From Gautieria morchelliformis (Eukaryota; Basidiomycota; Agaricomycetes; Gomphales; Gomphaceae): a stretch of DNA of 64,000 nucleotides. Both the position numbers and the translations under genes were made by a program. The DNA is taken from NCBI GenBank assembly GCA_015179125.1, contig WHVA01000022.1, positions 186,001-250,000 of the forward strand. The letters run 5' to 3'. Below, piece by piece: positions 20,230 to 31,453 of this stretch; position 1 is the stretch's first letter; the number at the start of each line of letters is the position of its first letter. The notes below the pieces were generated by a model. The model worked only from the letters and a program-made list of their open reading frames with translations. It ran no database searches and was not told the origin of the DNA.

Positions 20230-21012
20230 GTGTGAGTCAATATGAGTCAGACAGAACCTTCCAACACATTCCGAAAGCTTCTTCGTGACTCATTCCCCCA
20301 TTCCATTAATAGATAGAAGGTCCTACCGCTTAGTTAAGCGCCTGTACAATACAATATAAAAGGAGGCCCTTTTGCCTGCCTTTCATCAGCCAATCTACCC
20401 ATCTTCTATCCTACATGTGACCTCATGTGACTTGCATCTTACTAAGCTGCTAATCCCAGCTAGGGTTATTCACTTACTTTAGTGTCTAATTCCTTGTTAA
20501 GTAGATACTTTTCTGCTTAGCCACCTAGACTAATCCTCCGGGTGTAATTCTACAGAGTGAGTCTGTCAATTGATAGTCTTGCCATTCGCACTCCAATACC
20601 CGAGACGATCTGATCAGTTGATTTTCCTGATTGGAGACTTTCACAAGTCACTTCTAAAACTCGTTCATCCCTCATTTTATTGCTGTGCGCTGGTAGATTA
20701 TCAGGGCAGTCCATTTATAAACTCGCCTGCTAAGTACATTCCTTTATATTTTGGAATATGCTTGGACCCCGATAGTGTCCTTGAACCTACATTCTTTTAG
20801 TTTATTGTTCAGTGCTGCTAAGAAACGTATTGCCTTCCATCCATATTAACTTGGACTAGTTTTTACGCGGATTGCAACCAAGGTACAAATATTAAATTAT
20901 TTCCGGAGTTGTGCTGCAGCATTGTTTAATATTCTTTGAGTCTCATAAACGACATGTTCTGATAGATTGAAGTGTTAGCAATAACACCAAAGTCTTGAAG
21001 GGTTCCAAAACA
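20230..21012 (+). repeat. Family A LTR, 5'-truncated, upstream of gag
   Basis: Matches 45641-46400 in reverse orientation and, at its end, 29810-30056. Ends GGTTCCAAAACA at 21012, 35 bp before the gag ATG. Contains TATAAAAGG at 20355, a plausible element promoter, and TGAGTCA-type motifs near 20235-20250. Confidence 0.75.
20355..20362 (+). promoter_or_regulatory. TATA box of the family A LTR
   Basis: TATAAAAG, conserved in the reversed LTR near 46310 (AATATAAAAGGAGG on the minus strand). Confidence 0.6.
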
Positions 21013-21047
21013 ACTTTGCTTCTCTGTCATTACCAGACCTTGAGGAA

Positions 21048-23246
21048 ATGACTGCCAACCCTGAAATATTTCACATGCGCTACACTGCTGCATATAATGC
21101 TTTGAAGAGAAAGTTGGCAGCAGATAAGTGCTTCAATGAGGCAACAATTAAGACTGTTCAGGAGACTCCTGCTTTCGAGCTTGATGCTCCCCCTCACATG
21201 TCTAGGCCTTTAAGGCAGCTTGTGAACCAGTGTTTCCTCAGAAAGATGTCCCTATTACCTCTCAAGGTGACACTGAGCATAGTCTTCCCATAGACCATGA
21301 TCAGGTTAGAAGAAGACAGTCAACGACACTCGTGGGCCTAGACCATCTTTGACTATTCATTCACCTTATAATCAGAAACCAACCAAGCTTACTGGGTCGG
21401 ATGGCTTAGAAGAGTTGTTCCAAACTCCTGCTGATAACAGGAGGAGGACTATCTTCAGTATCCCTGAGACTTCAGTAGTCCCTGATAAGACTTATGGAGT
21501 TTCTGGAGGAGCGCCACCCCCCTGGAGACGACCCTTCAGATGATGGAGAGTCTTCAGATCCACCTCATACTCCTTCTCATTACCCATCTAGACTTCCTTC
21601 ATTCCCTTTGGGAAGAAGAAGTAACCCACCTGGCAGACCTGGTGATTCAGGCCCACCTGATGGTGATGATGATGGTGGTGGAGGAAACGGCCCTAGTCCG
21701 GACCGGGGGGATGGTAATAAAGGTGGTAAACCTATCATTGATGCTTTACTTAGCCAAAGTAAGCTGGAGGCATATTTTGATAACAAACTATGTCCTGATG
21801 TGGTCCTTGAATGGGATGGTAACCCTGACACGTTGGCACAGTGGATTTTGAAAGTGAATCATCTTTCTCAAAACTCTGCTACAGTCTTCAAACAGCTGGG
21901 ACGTATTGTCCCTTTGAGACTACGCAAGGGTGCAGAACATTGGTTCTTTTCCTTACCTTTGTCGCATCGTCAAGAAGCCACCACTGATTGGAAATCAATC
22001 AGAGATGTAATTGGTGCATATTACATGAACCGAGCATGGTTAGACAGACAGAAAGCAAGAGCTACTCATGCTACTTTCCAAGAAGCTAGTCATTCTAATG
22101 AGACTCCTAGTGAGTATTATGTTAGAAAGGCTGAGCTACTGAGGCTTGTCAGTAAGCTGACAGACTCAGAACTCATTATGGAAACCATGAACGGGGCACC
22201 CTCCTATTGGCATATGGTCATTGATGCTCATAGGTGTGCAGATGCTGTTGAATTCCAGTCTGCTATCAAGTATCATGAGGAATCCTTGTCTCATCCACCT
22301 TTCACCTCAGGTGACAGTATGGAAAGATGTATTAGAAGTTTGGAGAACGCATTACAGTCCAAACCCCAATTTGACTCTAGAAGTTCTTTGGACAGAACGT
22401 TCCGAGACGCTAGATCTCATTTGGTGGGATGGTCACCTAAACTCGGTCCTCCTAAGTATCCGAAAGATGATTCTAATGTGCCTATGAGAGCTACTCCTGA
22501 ATCGAAGGGAGCTAGGCCATGGAAGCACTGCGGTAGCAGCAAGCATTGGGATAATGAGTGCAAACACGCAAGGTCTGCTGCTCGTACCCGTCTTGCTCAC
22601 ACCTCTATTGAGGATGATAATGCTTGTGTGGCTTATGAGGATTTATACCTTGAAGCTATTCACGAGTCAGAACACAAAACTGACTCCGACCCTGCCCACG
22701 TAAACTCTATAAGCTCAGGAACTGAAGCAGAATCTGAAGAACCTCCATCGGATCTTCACAAAACCTTTCAGCCACCGGAGGCTCACTGCAAACCTGTTAC
22801 GCAAGCAGAGAGCCCTGTAGAGAGTGCGTCCAAACTGGGGGGATCTACCAATTTGAGTAGCAACTCTTCGCCTAATCCAGGGGAGTCTAACACTATGACT
22901 CGCCATGAAAGGAGAAGATCGCAGAAAGACACCAAACATGTGTTAGCGTATCTGAGGAATCTTAACCTTACAAGTTGGGCTCCAAACTCCTTAATTAAAC
23001 TCAGGAGGTTTATGTCCAGACCTGCGGGTTGTGCATTTCTCGGTTCTTCAGCTTCCACTACCAAGGTTTGGTTGGGTGAATAGGAAAGAATCAACAAGCT
23101 CTTGTGGCTGATTCTGGCTCTGATATCACCCTAATCTCTCATGCTGCTCTCAGTTCAATGGAAAAACCTCCCAAGGTTAAGATGGGCCAGAAGGTCAACT
23201 TGATTCAAGTTACTGGCTCATCTAAAATTTCAGGATATGTCACTAT
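21048..23246 (+). pseudogene. Family A gag and start of protease (copy A1)
   Basis: The N-terminus (MTANPEIFHMRYTAAY) is homologous to that of copy A3 (37977). The main frame from 21494 has a Pro/Asp/Gly-rich linker, the capsid-like region (DTLAQWILKVNHL, YYMNRAWLDRQKAR, ETPSEYYVRKAELLRL) and a zinc knuckle. The knuckle's first Cys is Trp here (WKHCGSSKHWDNEC against CRHCGSRKHWDNEC in A3). Protease starts VADSGSDITLIS at about 23104. Frame breaks lie near 21290, 21505 and 23082. The copy ends at 23246 where an LTR fragment is inserted; RT and the rest are missing. Confidence 0.85.
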
Positions 23247-23555
23247 TGTTGAAAGTATTAAAGAACACAATATTAACACATCAATTACAACAAATACGAA
23301 CCCACATCACAACCGATACATTGATGACCCCTCTCTTGGCGCATATACATCACGACACTAACACCCGAGACCGCCGGACCATCATATGCCCACTCGACCT
23401 GACCCGATCACAGCCCCCGACTCCTCCGATGTCACAGGGACACATAACACGTGTTACCATGACCTATAACACCCAAGAACCCTATCCAAGACCACCGAGC
23501 CCATCCCGAATCACGCGCCTTCCATCAGTCACGTGATCCAATCAAGGGACGCGAC
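23247..23555 (+). mobile_element. Family C LTR fragment
   Basis: Starts TGTTGAAAGTATTAAAG and matches the reverse complement of the solo LTR at 4696-5445 for about 300 bp, to GGGACGCGAC, then stops just before the family B element. Confidence 0.75.
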
Positions 23556-23563
23556 GCATTTAG

Positions 23564-24043
23564 TGTCAGGGGACACCCTGTTTTCCATTTCCAGTTCCGA
23601 CACCACACCCAGTTCCGACTCCATTTCCGACTCCGCTTCCGGTTCCGATTCCATCTCCGCATCCGCTTTCGGGAACAATTCCGCTTCTGGGAGAACTTCC
23701 ACCAGTTCCGTTCGCCTTGCCAGTTCCACTCCAATTTCCGACTTCCGCCCCGGAACAGTGTCAGAAATCAAGCGACTCGCATAATAGGTGGCATCAAGGG
23801 TCGATCAAGGGTCAGGGGGATGCAGGGTTGATGGCGGGTGCCAAGCGTTGTCCCTGGCTGCGCAGCATAGTATAATACGGGCTCGCTGACATTGGGGGTC
23901 CTTAGACTTTTCTCTTTGGATTTCCCCTTGTCAGGTGAGAACCCCCTCTCTTGTATGCTCTGTTCATTTATACATACTTTGGATTTCCCCTTGTCAGTTG
24001 TGTGGTAGTGTGATCTCCACGACTAGCCAGGGTTGCCCTTACA
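23564..24043 (+). repeat. 5' LTR of family B
   Basis: TGTCAGGGGACACC...GCCCTTACA. The U3 is packed with TTCCG/TTCCA steps every 6-12 bp, and TTTGGATTTCCCCTTGTCAG occurs twice. Confidence 0.93.
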
Positions 24044-24230
24044 GCAGAAAAGTCTCTCCCCTAGAGGACCGGCGGTCGTACTGTGCGTTGCATTCGCCAT
24101 AGGTGCGTTCGGAATCGGAGACAGCGACTCGGAGATCGCAACCTCTTCCGCACATACAGCGTACGACAGCCCCTCTTCTTACGTCGAGCTCCCAACCCCG
24201 GAAATCCCGTCCCATATTTCTCCTTCCAAC

Positions 24231-25406
24231 ATGGATCCGGACGATCGTCTTCGGAATATGGAGGAGGAATTGACGCGGAACCGGATGAAGACCGACGCGA
24301 TTGAAACAGCCTTACAAGCGATTTTGGCTAAGTTAGATATTCCACAAGGTGGTGGAAATTAAATGCTGGATGATCCGGATTTCGGAAAAGCGGAACTAGC
24401 GGAAAAGAGGATGTCCGCGAAGTTAGCAAAGGTCAAACCCGCAACTCCGGCGGACTTTGACGGAGATCGGGAGAAGGGACGCGCATTCTTCAACACATGC
24501 AGCATCTACTTCGCAATTGTCGGAGACCTCTTTCCGAACGACCAGGCTCGGATTCACTGGACGTTGTCCTTTTTCAAATCGGACCGCGCAGCCCGTTTTG
24601 CAAACAAGGTGATCCGACATGAAGCAAAGGGCAAGGGGAACTACTTCCGGGACTGGGACGCGTTCGAGAAAACATTTTCCGACCAGTTCTGCCCGAAAAA
24701 CGAGCAGCTCACAGCCCTTACAAAGCTCGAGGGGACGAGCTGGTACCAGGCCAAAGATCCGGTCGATGACTACGTCGATCGCTTCCAGGAGCTCATCGAC
24801 CTTGCGGAATATGGCGACGACAAGATGATCGTCATCAAATTCCGACGAGGACTTGATCCGACGCTCCAGAACCAAGTTGCGCTGCTTGGGGATGGAGCTC
24901 CGGATTTTGATGACCCGGAAGGGTGGTACCAAGCTGCGCAGAAGGTTTCTCGGAACAGGGAGGCAAATGAGGCCTTCGTGGAGACGAGTCGGAACACGAC
25001 ACGCAGTTCCGCTCGTCCTACTCAACCTGTGCCAAAACCCGGAAGCGCATTCATTCCCACACGGAAATTATTTCCGATGTTTGCTCCGCCTGCTCCTATT
25101 AGGAACCATAGCCCTCCTCCCTCGAAGAGTGGCCCTGCCCCGATGGATGTTGACCGCATGCGCGGAAAAGGCCACGGAACTATCACCTGCTTCCGCTGCC
25201 GACAACCAGGCCACTACGCTCGCGAGTGCCCCCAAGCCTTTGATATCCGGCTTATGACCACAGAGGAGAAACTCGAGATCCTTCCAGAGTTCCTCACGCT
25301 TGCAGACATAAACGGAGTGCCCACTGCGGAAGAGCTTTCCGAAAATGCGGAACATGGTCTACCGGAAGCGGAAGATGCATCGGATTTTGTGACACGCAGC
25401 GGGTGA
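24231..25406 (+). pseudogene. Family B gag with an in-frame stop
   Basis: Starts MDPDDRLRNMEEELTRNRM, a likely coiled coil, and meets an in-frame TAA at 24360-24362, immediately followed by ATG at 24363. The rest is open: a Ty3-type capsid (RAFFNTCSIYFAIVGDLFPN; WDAFEKTFSDQFCP; YVDRFQELIDLAEYGDD) and the zinc knuckle CFRCRQPGHYAREC near 25190. It ends at a TGA at 25404-25406, where pol is open in another frame. Gag would form the virus-like particle. Translation from 24363 would lose only the coiled coil. Confidence 0.88.
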
Positions 25407-28400
25407 GATGTGTGCCCCTGCTGCCTGTACATAACCGGTTTGCCTGTCTTGAAGTAGAGAATGAAAAGCCCCCACTCCCCTCACTTCGTACAGACCCACC
25501 GGATAAAGTCACACAAAAACCAAATCTGACACCCCATCCATCCCGCATCCGCCCTTGGGAGAGACGCCTTCCGAAGCGCTATGTTGTTGCTGCCACCCCT
25601 GGCCCCAAGTCACTAGTCATTAAGGTGGAGATCCAGACGACAGATACGGCGGAAGTCAAATCCGGACCCGCCCTTGTCGATTGCGGGGCCACTGGTCAGT
25701 TTATGGACCGGGACTATGTGGAACGGAACCGACTGACCACGCGGAAGTTGCAACGTGCAATCCCGGTGTTCAATGTGGATGGAAGCCCCAATGAGGCAGG
25801 GTCCATCACGGAGATAGTAGACACAATTCTCCGCTACGATGGACACTCAGAACGCACTTCCTTTGCAGTCACCAGCCTGGGGAAGCAGGACATCATCCTC
25901 GGGTTTACCTGGCTTCAGGAGCACAACCCGGAGATCAATTGGCAGACTCGGAAGGTACTGATGAGTCGATGTCCAGCCAAGTGTCACATGTGCAGGTCAG
26001 AACTGCGGAAGGAGCGCCAGGAGCAGCGGAAGACCGAACGGCTCATACAGACATGTCGTTCTGGCCCCCATCCACTGCTTGCAGAAGAAGACTCGGAAGC
26101 GGAATTTGAACCGGATCCCACTTCCAATTCCGATTCCGATTCCGATTCCGACTCCAACGTCATCCGACTCGGCCCGGAAGACACTCTGGCGGAAGGGGAG
26201 CGCTTGCTGTACGTAAGCCTTCCACCGGAAGCGGAACACATCCGCGCCACCGGAAATATTTCGCAACGCCTTGCTGAAGCCTCCAGGAGGCATGATAGAG
26301 TAGAGGCGGAAATTCCGGAGTACCTGCGAGAGTTCGAGGACGTCTTTTCCAAGGAGTCGTTTGATACCCTGCCTCCACGGAAGCTGTGGGACCACGCCAT
26401 CGAGTTGGAGCCTGGGTCAAAGCCCACCAACTGCAAGGTCTACCCGCTGTCACCCAAGGAGCAGGTAGAGCTCGATGCGTTCCTTGCGGAAAACCTCCGT
26501 ACAGGGAGGATCCGCCCCTCCAAGTCACCCATGGCATCTCCGGTGTTCTTCATCAAGAAGAAGGATGGCTCGCTCAGACTTGTGCAGGACTACCGGGCCT
26601 TGAATGCGATCACGATCAAGAACCGGTACCCCATTCCACTCATTTCCGAACTGATCACACAACTCCGCGGGGCGAGGTACTTCACTAAGCTGGATGTCCG
26701 CTGGGGCTTCAACAATGTCCGGATCCGGGAGGGAGACGAGTGGAAGGCCGCATTCCGCACCAATCGAGGACTCTTTGAGCCACAGGTCATGTTCTTTGGC
26801 CTCACCAACAGTCCCGCCACATTCCAGACGATGATGAATGACATTTTCCGTGACATGATAGCAGAAGGGGTCGTCTGCGTCTACCTCGATGACATCCTCA
26901 TTTTCACGAAAACAATGTCCGAACATCGGGAAGTCGTGCGGAGAGTGCTGGAACGGCTCCGGGAGTACAACCTGTGTCTCAAGCCGGAAAAGTGCGAATT
27001 TGAGCGGACGCGGATAGAGTATCTTGGGGTGATTGTGTCGGAAGAAAGGTGGAAATGGACCCAGTCAAAGTTTCCGGTGTATCGGATTGGCCCGTGCCGC
27101 GAAACAAGAAGGAGGTCCAGTCCTTCATTGGGTTTGTCAATTTCTACCGGCGGTTCATCAAGGACTTCTCCTGCCACGCCCGTGCCCTCTTCGACCTCAC
27201 CAAGAAGGAGGTTGGATGGCGGTGGGGAGAGCCGGAACAGACTTCCTTTGACAAACTCAAGGAGCTGATCACTTCCGCCCCGGTCCTGATCTTTCCCGAC
27301 AACTCTCGCCCTTATTGAGTCGAGGCGGATTCTTCCGACGCAGCTACCGGAGCAGTCTTGTCACAGCAGTCATCGGAAGATGGTGGGGGGTGGCATCCGA
27401 TTGCCTTCTTCTCTAAGAGCCTTAGTCCGGTCGAGCGGAACTATGAGATCCATGACAAGGAGATGCTGGCAATCATCCGAGCGCTGGAGGAGTGGCGACA
27501 CTTCCTCGAGGGTGCTCTATGCCCTTTTGAGATCTGGACAGACCACAAGAACCTCGAGTATTTCCGCACATCTAAGAAGTTGAACCGACGACAAGCACGG
27601 TGGTCCCTACACCTGTCCCGGTTTGACTTCATGCTCCACCACCGCCCCGGCCGCACCATGGGCAAGCCCGATGCCCTATCCCGCCGCGCGGATCATGGAA
27701 GCGGAAGTGGAGACAACGCGGATATGACACTGCTCCGCCCAAGTCTCTTTGCAATCCGTGCCCTAGAAGGAGTAACTGCAGTTGGGGCGGAAGCGGAAAT
27801 GCTCCGGGATATCCGGAGGCAGTACCGGAATGGAGAGAAGGAGGAGTCGGTGGTGAAGGCAGTGGAGGAACTCCGGAAGGGGCACTCACGGTCTGTACGG
27901 GCAGCGGAATGGTCGGAACGTGATGGACTGCTCCACTTCAGAGGCAAGGTCTATGTTCCGGGTGGGGCGGACCTCCGCCGTCGCATCGTGTCCCAGCACC
28001 ATGACACACGGGTCGCTGGGCATGCTGGCAGGTGGAAGACGCTGGAGTTAGTGGCTCGGAATTACTGGTGGCCTCAGATGTCCCGCTACATCGGACAGTA
28101 CGTGAAGACGTGTGACCTTTGTCTCCGAACCAAAGCGCAACGACGTCCGCCCGTCGGAGAACTTGTTCCGCTCCCGATTCCCGAATCCCGCTGGGACACC
28201 ATCAGTGTCGACTTCATCGTTGAACTCCCAGAGTCTCATGGCTACGACGCGATCATGAACGTCGTGGATTCGGTGAGCAAGGTGTCCCACTTCATTCCGA
28301 CGCACACGACGATCACAGCCCTCGGAGCGGCCCGCCTGTTCCTTGCACATGTCTGGAAGTTGCATGGGCTCCCGAAGCAAGTCGTTTCCGACCGAGGTCC

Positions 28401-29550
28401 GCAGTTTGTCGCGGAACTGACTCGGGAGCTCTACCGCCTGCTCGGCATAAAGCTGGCTACCACCACAGCGTACCATCCGCAGGGTGACGGACAGACGGAA
28501 CGGGTCAATCAGGAGTTGGAGCAATATCTCCGCCTCTTTGTCAATGAGAGGCAGGATGACTGGGATGAGTTACTTCCGCTGGCGGAATTCCAATACAACA
28601 ACCATGTCCATTCCGCCATGCAACAGACTCCCTTCATGCTTGACTCCGGACGACACCCGCGGATGGGCTTCGAACCACGCCAGGCTGACTCCCGACTCGA
28701 GACGGTCAATGAGTTCCGAGACCGCATGGACTCCACCCTTTCGGAAGCCAAGTCGGCCCTTGCGAAGGCCAAGGATGACATGGCAAGGTACTACAACCGA
28801 CGCCGGGTTCCTGCCCCAGAGTACCAAGTTGGAGACAAGGTGTACCTAGATGCAAGTGACATCCGCACCACACGCCCTTCGCAGAAGCTTGCCCACCGCT
28901 ACCTTGGGCCCTTCACAGTGACGCGGAGGGTTGGACGGAATGCATACCGCCTCCGACTTCCGATGTCCATGTCCCGCCTCCACCCCGTCTTCAACGTGGT
29001 GAAGTTACTCCCTATGCTTGAGGACCCAATTCCACGTCGGAAGGCTCATCCGCCACCTCCGCCAGAAATTGTAGATGGGGAAGAGCACTACGTGGTAGAA
29101 CAGATCCTGGACAGCCGGTTTGTGCGAGGACGACTCCAATTCCTCGTGAAATGGGAAGGGTATGGGTACGAGGAGAATTCGTGGGTCCTGGAGCAAGATG
29201 TTTCCGCTCCTGACAAACTCCGGGAGTTCTACAGGACACATCCAGGTGCCCCTCGCCGAATCCGCTCGCTGGCATTTCAATCCCTTGTGTCCCGTGCTTC
29301 GAGGACGCAGCACGCTAGAGGGGGGGTGATGTCAGGGGACACCCTGTTTTCCATTTCCAGTTCCGACACCACACCCAGTTCCGACTCCATTTCCGACTCC
29401 GCTTCCGGTTCCGATTCCATCTCCGCATCCGCTTTCGGGAACAATTCCGCTTCTGGGAGAACTTCCACCAGTTCCGTTCGCCTTGCCAGTTCCACTCCAA
29501 TTTCCGACTTCCGCCCTGGAACAGTGTCGGAAATCAAGCGACTCGCATAA
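25403..29550 (+). pseudogene. Family B pol: protease, RT, RNase H, integrase, chromodomain
   Basis: Protease VDCGATGQFMDRDYV (DCG in place of DSG/DTG), RT with FFIKKKDGSLRLVQDYRAL, LDVRWGFNNVRI and YLDDILIF (about 26883), RNase H (ERNYEIHDKEMLAI, DHKNLEYF), integrase zinc region (H..CDLCLRTKAQR), core with VDFIVELPESHG, SDRGPQF and GQTERVN intact, and chromodomain (YVVEQILDSRFVRGRLQFLVKWEGYGYEENSW, about 29090-29190). Two lesions: a frame slip at about 27045 (GGTGGAAATGG) and TGG-to-TGA at 27316-27318. The frame runs through the polypurine tract into the 3' LTR, ending at 29550. The protease change to DCG may be natural variation. Confidence 0.9.
29316..29329 (+). other. Polypurine tract of family B
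   Basis: TAGAGGGGGGGTGA directly before TGTCAGG of the 3' LTR. Confidence 0.85.
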
Positions 29551-29809
29551 TAGGTGGCATCAAGGGTCGATCAAGGGTCAGGGGGATGCAGGGTTGATGG
29601 CGGGTGCCAAGCGTTGTCCCTGGCTGCGCAGCGTAGTATAATACGGGCTCGCTGACATTGGGGGTCCTTAGACTTTTCTCTTTGGATTTCCCCTTGTCAG
29701 GTGAGAACCCCCTCTCTTGTATACTCTGTTCATTTATACATACTTTGGATTTCCCCTTGTCAGTTGTGTGGTAGTGTGATCTCCACGACTAGCCAGGGTT
29801 GCCCTTACA
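29330..29809 (+). repeat. 3' LTR of family B
   Basis: 480 bp, aligned without gaps to the 5' LTR. Differences: CCCC/CCCT and TGTCAGAA/TGTCGGAA near the end of the U3 frame, GCAT/GCGT before AGTATAATACGG, and TATG/TATA in CTTGTATGCTCTG. Confidence 0.93.
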
Positions 29810-30056
29810 CCAATAGTGTCCTTGAACCTACACACTCTTTTAGTTTATTGTTCAGTGCAGCTAAGACACGCATTGCCTTCTACCTGTAATAACTTGGACT
29901 AGTTATTACACAGATTGCAACCAAGGTACAAATATTAAATTATTTCCGGAGTTGTGCTGCTGCATTGAACTGGTATTCTACTAGTCGTGTAAACGACACG
30001 TTCTGATAGACAGAGGCGTTAGCTATAACACCAAAGTCTTGAAGGGTTCCAAAACA
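29810..30056 (+). repeat. Family A LTR 3' fragment
   Basis: Matches 20770-21012 to the terminal GGTTCCAAAACA. It abuts the family B LTR on the left and a gene relic on the right. Either the remaining 3' LTR of copy A1 or part of a separate solo LTR. Confidence 0.75.
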
Positions 30057-30568
30057 GCTTCCATCCTCTCCACCCTCGTCTCGAGATTCTGCTCGACCCA
30101 GTCGCTTGAGTCGTCATCATCCTCAACCTCGTCCCGAACCTTGGCCTCTTTGCTCGGCCTCGGTCCATCCTCACTGTTCTCGCTCCTCACCCGCTTCTTG
30201 CCCACGGCGCTCGCCTGACCTTTCCTGGGGTCACCTTGCTGTGATGACCATGGGCTATACTACAGCCCAAAGCTCGCGTCCTGCACCACACGCAGGCACC
30301 CTAGTCGGCGAGGCCGAAGTCGAGGCTAACGGCCCGAAGGCATGTATAGTCGCGCTCTTCACAGCGCACGCACCTCGCCTCGGCCTTGGTCGTGAGTTGC
30401 CACTCACGAGGTCCTCCGTCGGCGAGCTTGTACCCCTATAGGGACAAGTCAGTGGGGTGGTACGAGAACAGCATGTGTTTATACTACACAAGTCAGCAGC
30501 GTCCATGATCAGACTACAACGGTACCCACCTTCTTGCCTTTGGGCCCTTCCTGCCACGGCTCCCGCAT
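30057..30568 (-). pseudogene. Cys-rich, zinc-cluster-like protein relic
   Basis: From an ATG at 30568: MREPWQEGPKGKK, then an intron (GTGGGTACC..CTGAC..CCCTATAG, roughly 30442-30529). The next exon reads YKLADGGPREWQLTTKAEARCVRCEERDYTC, then about 15 residues on GACVWCRTRALGC, and an acidic/basic tail ending in a coiled coil (DWVEQNLETRVERMEA). The paired CX2CX6C and CX2CX5C motifs resemble Cys-rich orphan proteins common in Agaricomycetes. One in-frame stop lies between the two Cys pairs. The 3' end is cut by the family A LTR piece at 30056. Confidence 0.55.
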
Positions 30569-30887
30569 ATATATGGCCCCTGCATCCTCGATGGGCCACG
30601 GGACCCATAACCTTGCCCGAGGGACCGTCCTCCTCAGACAGCAGGGTCTGGTCGAACGTGTTATTCGCGCTGTTTTCGTCGATAGCAGAGTTAAAGAGAG
30701 CTTGGGGGCGCACCATATTCGTTGGCACTTGGGTTTGCTGCCTCCTACCCACCCTTTTATCTAACCTTGGCTACGATTAAGCTTCGCCTTTCTGGCGACT
30801 TAACATCGGGCCGGGATCTAGATTCGAGGATAGGCGAACCTTGTTCATATTACGGCCTCGAGGGTCTCGGCCATAAGGAGGGGATAC
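30569..30887. other. No gene recognised; ends in a purine-rich tract before an LTR
   Basis: AAGGAGGGGATAC at 30875-30887 directly precedes the LTR start TGTAAGAACC, as expected for the 3' end of another Ty3 element on the plus strand. No pol domain could be read. Confidence 0.4.
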
Positions 30888-31453
30888 TGTAAGAACCCTT
30901 CCTTTGGCCGGTTACTTACCGGTATAACTTTCTTCTCTGAGCCCGAGTCTTGTGATACTCGTGCCCGAGTACGTATGATTCTTATCCTGCGCCCGAGCCC
31001 GAGCTAGAGCTAGAGCTCATATCCGACCTTGATCCCATGCCCGCATCCCCTTAGTTACTGATTCCGCTCCATCACGCATCATTCATATATTACCTCGCCC
31101 TGACCTCGCTCCCCTGACCTCGCCCTGACCTCCACTAATATGTTCACCCCTGACTCGTACCCTCGCCCGTATATAAACCCCCCTGTATGCACTCCTGCTC
31201 CTCAGTCTGAAAATCAACTATCGTATAACTTCAATCCCTAGTTAGTTTCTAAGCCTCGCCTCTTAAGCCCATACCTCGCCTCTTATTCGTTTGCCTCCGA
31301 AGTTGGGACTCATGCGTAGGGTCGGCGCAGCACATAAGCTGAAGCCTAGTCCCTCTCCGACTTCCCCATCCAAACATCGCCCCGTAACCTCAGACCTTAC
31401 CTCGGGTTTCGCCCCCGACCTCGGTCAACCTTACGACAGATCATACCGTAACA
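30888..31453 (+). repeat. LTR, family F (566 bp)
   Basis: TGTAAGAACCC...CCGTAACA. Contains a TATA-like GTATATAAAC near 31169, supporting plus orientation, and many GCCCGAG/CCTCGCC steps. No matching 5-bp flanks (GATAC against CTGAG), so it is probably a 3' LTR whose partner is lost. Confidence 0.65.

Larger units (their letters stand above)
23564..29809 (+). mobile_element. Family B Ty3/gypsy chromovirus, nearly complete (6246 bp)
   Basis: Two 480-bp LTRs enclose gag, protease, RT, RNase H, integrase and chromodomain. By eye the LTRs differ at four sites, all transitions (about 0.8 percent), so insertion is recent compared with its neighbours. The flanks differ (TTTAG against CCAAT, with no 5-bp duplication), and the left flank is family C LTR while the right is family A LTR. 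This suggests a chimeric or rearranged locus. Protein coding is broken by an in-frame stop in gag, one frameshift and one stop in pol. Confidence 0.93.

Noticed and set aside
23533-23784. Ser-rich 83-codon frame in the family B LTR
   Set aside because: It is the translation of the TTCCGA-type repeats of the LTR, and in the 3' LTR it is just the read-through end of pol.
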